Below are positions 8,808-17,883 of a stretch of 64,000 bases of DNA, piece by piece. Position 1 is the stretch's first letter; each line of letters starts with the position of its first letter. This DNA comes from Thiotrichaceae bacterium. GTDB lineage: Bacteria; Pseudomonadota; Gammaproteobacteria; Beggiatoales; Beggiatoaceae. The notes beneath the pieces were generated by a model. The model had not been told where the DNA came from, searched no databases, and was given only the letters and a program-made list of their open reading frames with translations. The DNA is taken from the NCBI GenBank assembly GCA_028688145.1, contig JAQTYU010000013.1:39841-103840 (forward strand), read 5' to 3'. Made by a program: the position numbers and the translations under genes.

Positions 8808-10061
8808 TTACACCACCGAACCCATTTTGAAGATGGGCAGGTACATTGCGACCACCAAACCCCCAATAACCACCCCGAGGAATGCCATGATCATGGGTTC
8901 CATCAAGCTACTTAAAGCATCCACTAAGTTATCAACTTCCTCTTCGTAGAAGTCAGCGACTTTGCCGAGCATTTGGTCAACTGCGCCTGATTCTTCACCG
9001 ATTTGCACCATCTGAATCACCATGTTAGGCCACACCCCACTGTCACGCATACTCGCTGCCAAAGAAGTCCCTGTAGAAATTTCGTCACGGGTTTTCATCA
9101 CTGCCTCGTAATACACAATATTGCCTGTCGCGCCTGCAACTGACACCATCGCTTCCACCAAAGGCGTACCTGCGGCAGACATTACAGACAGCGTTCTTGC
9201 AAAACGTGCGACCGCTGATTTATTCAATAAATCGCCGAAAATGGGCAGTTTTAAAGAGAAACGTTGCACCGCATTGAAGAAGGTTTTAGATCGTTTCCTT
9301 GCCTGAGTAAAGGCAAAAATCACTGCGTAAATCGAACCGAAAATAATGTACCAATACGCCACGAAGGCATTCGAGACATTCACCACAAACTGGGTCATAC
9401 CTGGTAAGCTCGCGCCGAAGCCTTTGAACATATCTGCGAAAATAGGTACTACGAAAATCATCAAAATTGCAGTCACGATAAATGCCACGATTAACACGGC
9501 GGTGGGATACGTCAGTGCCTTTTTAATCTTCTTTTTCATGGCTTCATTTTTTTCTTTATAAGAAGCCACTTTGGTTAAGAGCGATTCTAAAATACCTGCC
9601 TGTTCGCCTGCCTCGATCAGATTACAAAATAAATCATCAAAGAGGTCAGGGTGTTGGCGTAAGGCATCGGCAAAAGTACCGCCTGATTCAATACTGGTTT
9701 TAATTTCAAAAATCAGCTCGCGCATGCTGGGATTTTCATGCCCATCACCGACGATTTCAAAAGATTGAATTAAGGGCACACCCGCTTGCATCATGGTGGC
9801 TAATTGCCGTGCGAAGATGGAAATATCTCCTGCGGTAATGGGCTTTTTATTCGCCCCACTCATGAAACCACCCTTAGATTTTTTCTTAACCTTAACTGGG
9901 GTGATACCTTGCCGACGCAACAGCGCTTTAATCAAAGCTTCACTGTTACCTTGCATTTCCCCTTTAGTTTTTTGACCTTGCTTATTGCGCCCTTCCCAAA
10001 CAAAGACATCAGGCATCTTTTGTTCAGATTTTTGGGCTGCTTTTTTAGGTTTTTCAGCCAT
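8808..10061 (-). CDS. pilC: type IV pilus inner-membrane platform protein
   Basis: 417 residues with two tandem T2SF/GspF domains and three long membrane segments (about 185-215, 235-255, 385-410). Motifs: FARQLATMMQAGVPL at the first domain, TYPTAVLIVAFIVTAILM at the first membrane segment, PLVEAM and GEESGA in the second domain. It couples the extension and retraction ATPases to pilin assembly. Eight bases separate it from pilB and eight from pilD, so pilBCD is one operon. Confidence 0.95.
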   Translation of the reverse strand: MAEKPKKAAQKSEQKMPDVFVWEGRNKQGQKTKGEMQGNSEALIKALLRRQGITPVKVKKKSKGGFMSGANKKPITAGDISIFARQLATMMQAGVPLIQSFEIVGDGHENPSMRELIFEIKTSIESGGTFADALRQHPDLFDDLFCNLIEAGEQAGILESLLTKVASYKEKNEAMKKKIKKALTYPTAVLIVAFIVTAILMIFVVPIFADMFKGFGASLPGMTQFVVNVSNAFVAYWYIIFGSIYAVIFAFTQARKRSKTFFNAVQRFSLKLPIFGDLLNKSAVARFARTLSVMSAAGTPLVEAMVSVAGATGNIVYYEAVMKTRDEISTGTSLAASMRDSGVWPNMVIQMVQIGEESGAVDQMLGKVADFYEEEVDNLVDALSSLMEPMIMAFLGVVIGGLVVAMYLPIFKMGSVV

Positions 10062-10069
10062 AGCCGTCC

Positions 10070-11800
10070 TTAATCCTTGTTCACGACCGTGTTCAGTTCA
10101 TCAAGACTGGTAAAACCATTCTTAACTTTGAGTAAGCCAGACATCCGTAAATCATTAATACCTTCTTTACGTGCTTGGTCGGCAAGGTCGATTGCATTAC
10201 CACCTTGCATAATCATGCGTCGCATTTCATCAGAAAGCGGCATCACTTGATAAATCCCTACCCGTCCTTTATAACCCAGCGTGGCGCATCGTTCACAGCC
10301 ATCTGGATTACCTTTAAAAATCTTAAAGTTAGGATCATCAACTTCCTCAGCTTTAAAACCTTCTTGTATCAATAAATCTCGGGGCGTATCATCGGGCAAT
10401 TTACAGGTGCACAAGCGACGACACAGACGTTGTGCCATGACCAAGTTGACAGCGGTCGCAATCGCGAATGGCTGTAAACCCATGTCGATCATCCGTGTTA
10501 AAGTTTGCGGTGCATCATTGGTGTGCAAGGTCGAAAGCACCATGTGTCCCGTTTGCGCCGCTTTAATCGCGATCCCGCCCGTTTCCATATCCCGAATTTC
10601 CCCAACCAGAATCACATCAGGGTCTTGCCGCAAGAATGCCTTCAAAGCTTTGGCGAAGGTCATCCCTGTTTTTTCGTCGACTTGAACTTGATTAACCCCT
10701 GGTAAGTTAATTTCTACGGGGTCTTCTGCGGTGGAAATATTAATATCTTCGGTATTAAGAATGTTCACACCCGTATATAACGAAACGGTTTTACCGCTCC
10801 CTGTCGGGCCTGTCACCAAGATCATGCCATAGGGTTTTGCGAGAGCGTCTAAATAAATCTGTTTTTGTTCAGGTTCATAACCCAACACATCGATATTTAA
10901 TTTGGCAGCGGAGGAGTCCAAAATCCGCATTACGATCTTTTCCCCAAACAAGGTAGGGCAAGTGCTAACCCGAAAGTCGATTGATTTATCGTGAGAAATT
11001 TTGAGTTTAATCCGTCCGTCTTGGGGAACGCGGCGCTCTGACACGTCTAGCCGCGACATCACCTTAATCCGCGCTGCCATTTTGCGGCTGAGACCAATCG
11101 GAGGATTGGAAACCGAACGTAACACGCCGTCCACCCGAAAACGTACCCGATAAAATTTTTCGTAAGGTTCAAAATGTAAGTCTGAAGCCCCGAGTTTGAT
11201 CGCATCGAGCAGCATTTTATTGACGAATTTAACGATAGGCGCGTCTTCAATATCATTTTTCGCCCCTTCATCTTCTTTCTTTTCTTCTTCCGTGTCACCC
11301 AGCTCAATATCATCGATGCCTTCACCGAGATTTTTCATGCTGTCATCGAAGAATTCAGCCGCCCGTTCTAATAATTTGGCGAGCTTTTCTTCTTCGACTA
11401 AGACCATTTCCACATTCATCTTGGTGTGGAAACGTACCTCATCAACAACGGTGACATTGCTGGGATCAGAAATTGCGAGAAACAGCCGATTGCCGCGTTT
11501 CCAAATTGGCAAAGCGCGGTGCTTTTTGAGCAAAGGTTCGCTGAGCATTTTCACCAACGATTGTTCAAGCTCGACATGGTCTATATCAAACAGCGGAATG
11601 CCAAATTCGTCAGCCGCAATTTTTGCAATTTCGGCACTATTAACAATCTTTTGGCGCACTGCATAGACGATAAAAGGGGTAGAGGTCGACTTTGCCTTTT
11701 CCAAAGTTTCCATAGCAATATCTTCTTTTAGAAGACCTGCCGCAATCAGTTTGCGAATAAGGCCCGGCAAAATAATTTTAGGGGGAGTCGTCGTCGCCAT
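10070..11800 (-). CDS. pilB: type IV pilus extension ATPase
   Basis: 576-residue cytoplasmic hexameric ATPase. An N-terminal MshEN-like domain (about 1-150) is followed by the secretion ATPase core: Walker A GPTGSGKT near 328, Asp box near 350, VGEIRD near 398, His box near 420 (GHMVLSTLHTNDA). A tetracysteine zinc site is formed by CRRLCTC (near 457-463) and CERC (near 500). An acidic Glu/Asp-rich linker (about 160-190) is normal for PilB. First gene of the pilBCD-coaE-zapD run. Confidence 0.96.
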   Translation of the reverse strand: MATTTPPKIILPGLIRKLIAAGLLKEDIAMETLEKAKSTSTPFIVYAVRQKIVNSAEIAKIAADEFGIPLFDIDHVELEQSLVKMLSEPLLKKHRALPIWKRGNRLFLAISDPSNVTVVDEVRFHTKMNVEMVLVEEEKLAKLLERAAEFFDDSMKNLGEGIDDIELGDTEEEKKEDEGAKNDIEDAPIVKFVNKMLLDAIKLGASDLHFEPYEKFYRVRFRVDGVLRSVSNPPIGLSRKMAARIKVMSRLDVSERRVPQDGRIKLKISHDKSIDFRVSTCPTLFGEKIVMRILDSSAAKLNIDVLGYEPEQKQIYLDALAKPYGMILVTGPTGSGKTVSLYTGVNILNTEDINISTAEDPVEINLPGVNQVQVDEKTGMTFAKALKAFLRQDPDVILVGEIRDMETGGIAIKAAQTGHMVLSTLHTNDAPQTLTRMIDMGLQPFAIATAVNLVMAQRLCRRLCTCKLPDDTPRDLLIQEGFKAEEVDDPNFKIFKGNPDGCERCATLGYKGRVGIYQVMPLSDEMRRMIMQGGNAIDLADQARKEGINDLRMSGLLKVKNGFTSLDELNTVVNKD

Positions 11801-11904
11801 ATTACAACACCACGAGAGTTAATTAACGAAAATTTGCATCACGTTATTTGGGAAATGAGGGTATTTTAGCACGCCGTTTTTAAGCTTGTTTAGGATTCAA
11901 GAGA

Positions 11905-12012
11905 ACTGCGTCCCTAAATCCCTAAAGGGAACTTTAAAGAAGCCCCTAAAGGGGACTTAAAGACAAAGACACTTTATGTTTAGCCCCCTTTAGGGGGTTG
12001 GGGGCGCAGTAA
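11905..12012. repeat. dispersed inverted-repeat element, copy 1
   Basis: Starts AACTGCGTCCC and ends GGGGCGCAGTAAC, with internal palindromes CCCCTAAAGGGG and CCCCCTTTAGGGGG. Related copies lie at 17672-17750, 48185-48265, 54704-54744, 58249-58375 and 61973-62040. It fills most of the gap between pilB and trpG and may also serve as a terminator for the trp unit. Confidence 0.75.
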
Positions 12013-12021
12013 CTCTAAAAT

Positions 12022-12606
12022 CTAAGCATATTGCTGCAAGAAATTCCGCAATAAATCATGACCATGTTCACTTAAAATCGATTCTGGGTGAAATTGTACC
12101 CCTTCAATCGGTAAAGTTTTATGACGCACGCCCATGATTTCATCGATTTCGCCATTGGGCAAGGCAGTCCATGCGGTAATTTCTAAACAATCGGGGCAAC
12201 TGGCTTTTTCAATTACCAAGGAATGATAACGAGTCGCAGAAAACGGATTCTTCAAACCTTGAAATACGCCCTGATCCGCGTGGTGCATCGCTGATAATTT
12301 ACCGTGCATGGTCTCTCTCGCATGAACGATTTTACCGCCAAAAGCTTGCCCGATACTTTGATGTCCTAAGCATACGCCCAAAATCGGAATTTTTCCTGCA
12401 AAGGCTTGAATCGCAGCAATGGAAATCCCTGCTTCATTTGGGGTGCAAGGACCTGGTGAAATCACCAAGTATTTAGGTGCAAGTTCAGCAATTTCTTGAA
12501 TCGTAATTTGATCATTACGAAACACTTTCACTTCTGCCCCCAACTCACCAAAGTATTGCACCAAATTGTAGGTGAATGAATCGTAGTTATCTATCATCAA
12601 TAACAT
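12022..12606 (-). CDS. trpG: anthranilate synthase component II (glutamine amidotransferase)
   Basis: 194-residue class I amidotransferase that supplies ammonia from glutamine to TrpE. Oxyanion motif [12 protein letters not shown] (near 51-62), nucleophile Cys in [15 protein letters not shown] (near 78), catalytic His and Glu in QFHPESIL (near 171-178). Four bases after the trpE stop. The same subunit can serve 4-amino-4-deoxychorismate synthase (PabA), which the sequence alone does not exclude. Confidence 0.92.
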   Translation of the reverse strand: MLLMIDNYDSFTYNLVQYFGELGAEVKVFRNDQITIQEIAELAPKYLVISPGPCTPNEAGISIAAIQAFAGKIPILGVCLGHQSIGQAFGGKIVHARETMHGKLSAMHHADQGVFQGLKNPFSATRYHSLVIEKASCPDCLEITAWTALPNGEIDEIMGVRHKTLPIEGVQFHPESILSEHGHDLLRNFLQQYA

Positions 12607-12610
12607 TGCA

Positions 12611-14089
12611 TTATCCTTGCTGCAAGCCAGCGGCCGCCATCGAAACCGCTTTAAACATCGCCCGTCCCTTATTCAAGGTTTCTGTCCATTCATTGGCAGG
12701 AATTGAATCGGCAACAATGCCCGCACCTGCTTGAATATACAGCATTTGGTCTTTAATCACGGCAGTGCGAATTGCAATCGCTAGGTTCATATCACCTTTC
12801 CAGGTCAAATAACCCACTGCGCCGCCGTAAATGCCACGTTTCAAGGGTTCTAATTCGTCAATGATTTCCATTGCGCGAATTTTTGGCGCGCCGCTCAACG
12901 TGCCTGCGGGAAAAGTCGCTTTTAACACATCGAGCGCGTTTAAACCTGACTGCAATTCTCCCGCCACATTGGAAACAATGTGCATGACGTGGGAATAACG
13001 TTCAATCACCATTTTTTCCGTGACTTTGACCGTGCCGATTTCAGAAACCCTGCCCACATCATTGCGCCCTAAATCGATCAGCATTAAATGCTCGGCAATT
13101 TCTTTCGGGTCTTTAAGCAATTCTTGTTCTAAAGCCTGATCTTCCGCTTCATTTTTACCACGCGGGCGCGTGCCTGCAATCGGGCGCACTTGGACGGTTT
13201 GCCCTTCCAGTTTCGACAATAATTCAGGCGACGAACCCACAATGTGGAATTCATCTAAATCCAAGAAATACATATAAGGTGAAGGATTGAAACAGCGTAA
13301 GGCGCGGTAAATATTCAGCGGGGGCACAGTGCAAGGAATCGACATGCGTTGCGACAGCACCACTTGCATGATGTCGCCATCGACAATATACGATTTGCCT
13401 TTTTCAACTGACTGTTCAAATTGTTCCCGCGAAATATACGGCTTGAAATCACTTTCTTGCACGGGGGCGGTCGGTGTATTCAAAGGTTGCGCGACACTTA
13501 AACTCAGGCGCGTGACCAAATCATCCAAACGTTTTTGGGCTTGATGCAATGCGTTGGTTTGGGTGCAGTCAGCGTGCACGATGAAGTAGAGTTTGCCTTG
13601 CAAATTATCAAACACCAGCAATTCATCAGACACCATTAATAAAATATCGGGCGTGCCTAATTGGTCAATTTGTTCGACGTGTTGCAAACGTGGCTCGACA
13701 TAACGCACGGTATCATAGCCAAAATAGCCGACAAAACCGCCAATAAATGAAGGCAGTCCTTTAAAATCTGGCACGCGATAACGTTGTTGAAATTCGTGAA
13801 TCCAAGTCAAAGGATCAGCGGTTTCCACTTCTTCAATCACTGCGCCGTGTTGCAAGACTTGGATTTTTTGCCCCACAACCCGCAGCACCGTTTTCGCAGG
13901 CAAGCCGATAATTGAATAGCGTCCCCACTTTTCCCCGCCTTGCACCGATTCGAGTAAATAGGAATACGCCCCCGTCGCCAGCTTTAAATAAGCACTTAAC
14001 GGGGTGTCGAGGTCTGCGAGGACTTCCCGAATAATCGGGATACGGTTGTAGCCTTGGCTACAATACGAGGAAAATTGTTCTGGGGTCAT
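12611..14089 (-). CDS. trpE: anthranilate synthase component I
   Basis: 492 residues. Converts chorismate and ammonia to anthranilate, the first step of tryptophan synthesis. N-terminal domain with [19 protein letters not shown] (the LLES feedback-binding motif near 46-50), C-terminal chorismate-binding core with [31 protein letters not shown] and [10 protein letters not shown]. Length and motifs fit TrpE better than PabB. Neighbours gph, rpe and trpG give the common rpe-gph-trpE-trpG order. Confidence 0.94.
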   Translation of the reverse strand: MTPEQFSSYCSQGYNRIPIIREVLADLDTPLSAYLKLATGAYSYLLESVQGGEKWGRYSIIGLPAKTVLRVVGQKIQVLQHGAVIEEVETADPLTWIHEFQQRYRVPDFKGLPSFIGGFVGYFGYDTVRYVEPRLQHVEQIDQLGTPDILLMVSDELLVFDNLQGKLYFIVHADCTQTNALHQAQKRLDDLVTRLSLSVAQPLNTPTAPVQESDFKPYISREQFEQSVEKGKSYIVDGDIMQVVLSQRMSIPCTVPPLNIYRALRCFNPSPYMYFLDLDEFHIVGSSPELLSKLEGQTVQVRPIAGTRPRGKNEAEDQALEQELLKDPKEIAEHLMLIDLGRNDVGRVSEIGTVKVTEKMVIERYSHVMHIVSNVAGELQSGLNALDVLKATFPAGTLSGAPKIRAMEIIDELEPLKRGIYGGAVGYLTWKGDMNLAIAIRTAVIKDQMLYIQAGAGIVADSIPANEWTETLNKGRAMFKAVSMAAAGLQQG

Positions 14090-14115
14090 GCAAAAAATCC
14101 ATTTAAATTAAAAAG

Positions 14116-14811
14116 CTATGCGTAACTCGGGCGTAATACCCCGATTAAATCACGCAGTTCACCAAAATCGTCTAACACCGCATCAGGATGGCTGAGACGA
14201 ATATCTTCACCATGATTATAGCCATAACTCACACAAATCACCTGTAAGTGCGCGGCGCGGGCGGCTTGTACGTCGTTTTTAGAATCGCCAATCATCACAC
14301 AGTTTTGCGGGGGAACGTTAAAATGTTGAGTCGCGTGAATTAAGGGCAGCGGATCAGGTTTTTTACTGGGCAAGCTGTCACCACTTAAAATCAAGTTAAA
14401 AAAGTGGGCAATGCCTAATTTTTCTAACAGCGGCTCGGTGAATTGACGCGGTTTGTTGGTAATACACGCCATTAAAAACGCATGGTCGTGTAAATATTGT
14501 AAGGTGGTTTTGACGTTGGGATAAAGTAGACTGTGCTGTCCGTTGCAATGGCTGTAGGCATGTTTGAACAGCGGCAAGGCGCGTTGAAATAAAGCCTCGT
14601 CAGGTTCGCCGTGCATGTTGTTGACCAAGGCACGCTTAATTAAACGTTCCATGCCGTTGCCCACCCATTCCCGCACGGGGGCAATGCCGCGTTTTGGCAA
14701 GTGCAATTGTTGCATCATGCTGTCTACGGCAAACGCTAAATCGGGAACGCTGTCGACTAAAGTGCCATCTAAATCTAATAAAATCAGTTGAGGAACGCGA
14801 AGTAAAACCAT
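14116..14811 (-). CDS. gph: phosphoglycolate phosphatase (HAD family)
   Basis: 231 residues. HAD motif I DLDGTLVDS (near 13-21), motif II ITNK (near 117), motif III Lys in SKKPDPLPL (near 150), motif IV GDSKNDVQAA (near 173-182). Removes phosphate from 2-phosphoglycolate, which arises from DNA repair and from Rubisco oxygenation. Four bases after the rpe stop. The rpe-gph-trpE arrangement supports Gph over other HAD phosphatases. Confidence 0.9.
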   Translation of the reverse strand: MVLLRVPQLILLDLDGTLVDSVPDLAFAVDSMMQQLHLPKRGIAPVREWVGNGMERLIKRALVNNMHGEPDEALFQRALPLFKHAYSHCNGQHSLLYPNVKTTLQYLHDHAFLMACITNKPRQFTEPLLEKLGIAHFFNLILSGDSLPSKKPDPLPLIHATQHFNVPPQNCVMIGDSKNDVQAARAAHLQVICVSYGYNHGEDIRLSHPDAVLDDFGELRDLIGVLRPSYA

Positions 14812-14815
14812 TAAT

Positions 14816-15484
14816 TTATGCCTGTGCTAATTCTGCGCGCATTGCGGCGACCGTGGCGCGATAATCGGGGGTGTTAAAAATCGCCGAACCTGCAACAAAA
14901 GTGTCTGCGCCTGCGGCGGCAACTTCTCGAATATTATCGATTTTAATTCCGCCATCCACTTCTAAGCGAATTTTGTGCCCACTATTGTCGATTAATTTTC
15001 GCACTTGGCGCAATTTGTCCAAAGTCGAAGGAATGAAGGATTGTCCGCCGAAACCGGGGTTGACTGACATTAATAAAATCATATCGACTTTGTCTAAAAC
15101 ATAGTCTAAATAATGCAGCGGGGTGGCGGGGTTGAAGACTAAACCTGATTTGCAGCCACAGTCGCGGATTAATTGTAGGCTACGATCAATATGTTCGCTG
15201 GCTTCGGGGTGAAAAGTGATATAAGTCGCGCCTGCTTTGGCGAAGTCGGGAATAATGCGGTCTACGGGTTTTACCATCAAATGCACGTCAATCGGGGCAG
15301 TGATGCCATGTTTACGCAGAGCTTCACACACCAAAGGGCCAATGGTTAAATTGGGAACGTAGTGATTATCCATCACGTCAAAATGCACTATATCTGCCCC
15401 AGCAGCCAACACATTATTGACTTCTTCGCCTAAACGGGCAAAGTCAGCAGATAAAATTGAGGGGGCAATGAGATACTCAGGCAT
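14816..15484 (-). CDS. rpe: ribulose-phosphate 3-epimerase
   Basis: 222-residue TIM-barrel enzyme interconverting ribulose 5-phosphate and xylulose 5-phosphate. Family motifs [17 protein letters not shown] at the N-terminus, [28 protein letters not shown] and LEVDGGIK. The ATG at 15484 has GGAG seven bases upstream and gives [11 protein letters not shown]; a TTG seven codons upstream is in frame but lacks a site. First gene of the rpe-gph-trpE-trpG unit. Confidence 0.95.
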   Translation of the reverse strand: MPEYLIAPSILSADFARLGEEVNNVLAAGADIVHFDVMDNHYVPNLTIGPLVCEALRKHGITAPIDVHLMVKPVDRIIPDFAKAGATYITFHPEASEHIDRSLQLIRDCGCKSGLVFNPATPLHYLDYVLDKVDMILLMSVNPGFGGQSFIPSTLDKLRQVRKLIDNSGHKIRLEVDGGIKIDNIREVAAAGADTFVAGSAIFNTPDYRATVAAMRAELAQA

Positions 15485-15799
15485 TCTGTACTCCAGTTCT
15501 GTCAAACGAAAATTTTTTCAATAATATGCTGTATGGGTCATTCTCGCAAGCATCTTGACCGCGCTGCTGGGGTAGACAATTTGTCCTGAAATTATCGCCT
15601 ACCAAAAAATTACAACATCATGTTGGAGCTATCATGTTTTCGTTAAGCATTACAACTAACACTTAATTTGTTTAGCACGACTAAATATTTTTACAAAGCC
15701 TCTAACAATAAAATACTTACGCAAAACTCGCGTTATACTCAATATTTAAATCTCCCACTACAAATGCTAACCGCGTGAACACACGCAGGAGTTTCCCGC
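15485..15799. promoter_or_regulatory. divergent intergenic region, 315 bp
   Basis: Lies between the minus-strand rpe operon and the plus-strand M48 protease gene, so it must contain promoters in both directions. It is AT-rich in the half near 15640-15760. No conserved regulatory motif or small gene was recognised. Confidence 0.5.
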
Positions 15800-17659
15800 A
15801 TGGAACAAGCCCAGTTTGATGAATTAGTGCATCGTTTAGAAGGCTATGCCGCCCGAAATCCTGCGGGTTATCGTTTGCGAGTCAGCTTATTGGCAGTTTT
15901 GGGTTATGCTTATATTTTCATGGTATTAGCGGCATTATTAGCCCTCAATGCAGGTATTATTTATTCGGTTTTAGTCAAACATCACACCATCGTGCTGTTA
16001 AAAATCGGTATTCCCGCCCTGATTGTCACTGTTTTGGTACTACGCGCCCTGTGGGTCAGAATTTCACCACCGCAAGGAATGCCTATCACCCGCCAACAAG
16101 CCCCCAAATTATTCGACTTGCTCGAAAATATTCGCCAAGAACTCAATGCGCCCAAAATTCACTGCGTGTTATTAACCCAAGAATTTAACGCAGCGATTTC
16201 ACAAGTACCGCGTTTGGGGATTTTCGGATGGCAAAAAAATTATTTAATCATTGGTTTACCGCTGATGCAATCGCTCAGCCCCAAAGAATTTAGCGCGGTG
16301 TTGGGACATGAATACGGACACTTGTCGGGCGCACATGGCAAATTTGGCGCGTGGATTTATCGCGTCAGGAAAACGGGAAATCAATTGATGAATTCATTAC
16401 AAGCCGATGGCGGTAGTATTTTATTTAATCGCTTTTTTAATTGGTATATTCCCTTCTTTTCCGCCTATTCCTTCGTTTTTGCCCGCCAAAATGAATATGA
16501 AGCTGATGCCTGTGCCGCGAAAATTGCAGGTAGACAACATGCCGCACAAGCTTTAGTCAATGTAGAAATCAAAGCGAATTTGAATAATAAATTTTGGGAT
16601 AAAATCTACACCCTCGCGACAGAAATCCCAAATTTACCCGCACCTTATGCCAGTTTACAAGATGTATTAAAAGAACGTTTAGACGACAATTTAGCGCACG
16701 AATGGTTAAGACGTAGTTTATTACGACCCACAGATACCGTAGACACCCATCCCAGTTTGCAAGACCGTTTAAAAGCCTTGGGGGAAACGCCACAATTGCC
16801 CACGAAAATTCCTGAAAAAAATGCTGCCAGCTATTTTCTGCAAGAATATTTAGACACTGTGCTACAGCGTTTTGATGGGCAATGGCAGCAAAATATCGCA
16901 GAGCGGTGGCAGGAACGTTTTGAATTTGGGCAACAAGCAAAAGCGCGTTTACAAGTGTTAGCATCACAAGCCAGTTTAACAACCGATGAGCTTTGGGAAC
17001 AGGCAAAATTATATGAGGAAGTGGCAACTTCTTCAGCACTGACTTTAGAAGCGTATCAACAAGTTATGCAACAAGACCCCGCCCGCGCCGATGCCGCCCA
17101 ATTTGCGATTGGCAGATTGATGTTGCAACAATCACAATCTGAAGGTGTTGCCCTGTTGCAGGAATTATTGAGCAAAAATGCCAATTGGACGATAGAAATT
17201 TGCAACGTGTTGGCGAATTATGCCCACGAACAGGGCGAATTTGCACAGGCAAAAATCTATCAAGCACAGATGAATGAACGCATTGCCTTGGAAGTGGCTG
17301 CCCGCGCTGAACGTTCCGATATTAACGTGAAGGATAAACTTTTAGAACACGCGCTAAATTCAGTGCAAATTCATGAAATTATGTTGCAGCTTGAACCGTG
17401 GATTAAGAAAATTAAGCGGGTATATTTGGTGCAAAAACAGGTGCAATATTTCCCCGAGCGTGTGTTTTATGTGCTGGCAGTGCAACACCGTTTTCAATTG
17501 CTTTCCAGTGAAAAATACCGCACTCAATTTTTACAAGACATCGCCAATCATGTCGAATTGCCCAGCGGGTTTATGGTGATGTCTGATTGGGGCAACAGTG
17601 CACCGATTTTCAAAAAGGTGAAAAAAGTCCCCAATGCCTTAATTTATCCGTTTAAATAA
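15800..17659 (+). CDS. M48-family membrane zinc metalloprotease with long C-terminal region
   Basis: 619 residues. Two membrane segments (about 28-55 and 63-88) precede the M48 peptidase domain with zinc motif HEYGH at 170-174 and the third ligand Glu in NEYEADACAA (near 235). A C-terminal half of about 300 residues is helix-rich with TPR-like pattern (EEVATSSALTLEAYQQVMQQ, RADAAQFAIGRLML). Longer than HtpX (about 290 residues) and organised differently from BepA. Start supported by GCAGGAG. Likely membrane or periplasmic protein quality control; substrate unknown. Confidence 0.82.
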   Translation: MEQAQFDELVHRLEGYAARNPAGYRLRVSLLAVLGYAYIFMVLAALLALNAGIIYSVLVKHHTIVLLKIGIPALIVTVLVLRALWVRISPPQGMPITRQQAPKLFDLLENIRQELNAPKIHCVLLTQEFNAAISQVPRLGIFGWQKNYLIIGLPLMQSLSPKEFSAVLGHEYGHLSGAHGKFGAWIYRVRKTGNQLMNSLQADGGSILFNRFFNWYIPFFSAYSFVFARQNEYEADACAAKIAGRQHAAQALVNVEIKANLNNKFWDKIYTLATEIPNLPAPYASLQDVLKERLDDNLAHEWLRRSLLRPTDTVDTHPSLQDRLKALGETPQLPTKIPEKNAASYFLQEYLDTVLQRFDGQWQQNIAERWQERFEFGQQAKARLQVLASQASLTTDELWEQAKLYEEVATSSALTLEAYQQVMQQDPARADAAQFAIGRLMLQQSQSEGVALLQELLSKNANWTIEICNVLANYAHEQGEFAQAKIYQAQMNERIALEVAARAERSDINVKDKLLEHALNSVQIHEIMLQLEPWIKKIKRVYLVQKQVQYFPERVFYVLAVQHRFQLLSSEKYRTQFLQDIANHVELPSGFMVMSDWGNSAPIFKKVKKVPNALIYPFK

Positions 17660-17671
17660 AACTACCCCTTC

Positions 17672-17750
17672 AACTACGCCCCTAAAGGGGACTTTCAAAG
17701 ACAAAAAATCTTTAATGTTTAGCCCCCTTTAGGGGGTTGGGGGCGCAGTG
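17672..17750. repeat. dispersed inverted-repeat element, copy 2
   Basis: Left end ACTACGCCCCTAAAGGGG, right end CCCCCTTTAGGGGG followed by TTGGGGGCGCAGT. The right half is nearly identical to copy 1 (11905-12012). Begins 12 bp after the M48 protease stop, where it could act as that gene's transcript end. Confidence 0.75.
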
Positions 17751-17883
17751 AAAATCGACATTAAGCTGTCCCGTTTTGAGCAGCACTTCCAAAGCAGTAT
17801 ATAATGCAAGCAGTCACTTTATAATTTCCCCTCAGTAATACTCTGATATTATCAGCTTTCAACCACTTACCTAATAGAAACTT

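Noticed and set aside
9804..10073. plus-strand reading frame opposite the start of pilC
   Set aside because: It is a shadow frame of a strongly conserved gene, lacks a ribosome site and matches no family.
12022..14089. pabA-pabB (folate) instead of trpG-trpE
   Set aside because: Length of the large subunit, the LLES motif and the rpe-gph neighbourhood favour trpE-trpG, though the small subunit may serve both pathways.
16569..17039. 156-codon minus-strand frame inside the M48 protease gene
   Set aside because: Antisense to a gene with clear motifs; no start site or family resemblance.
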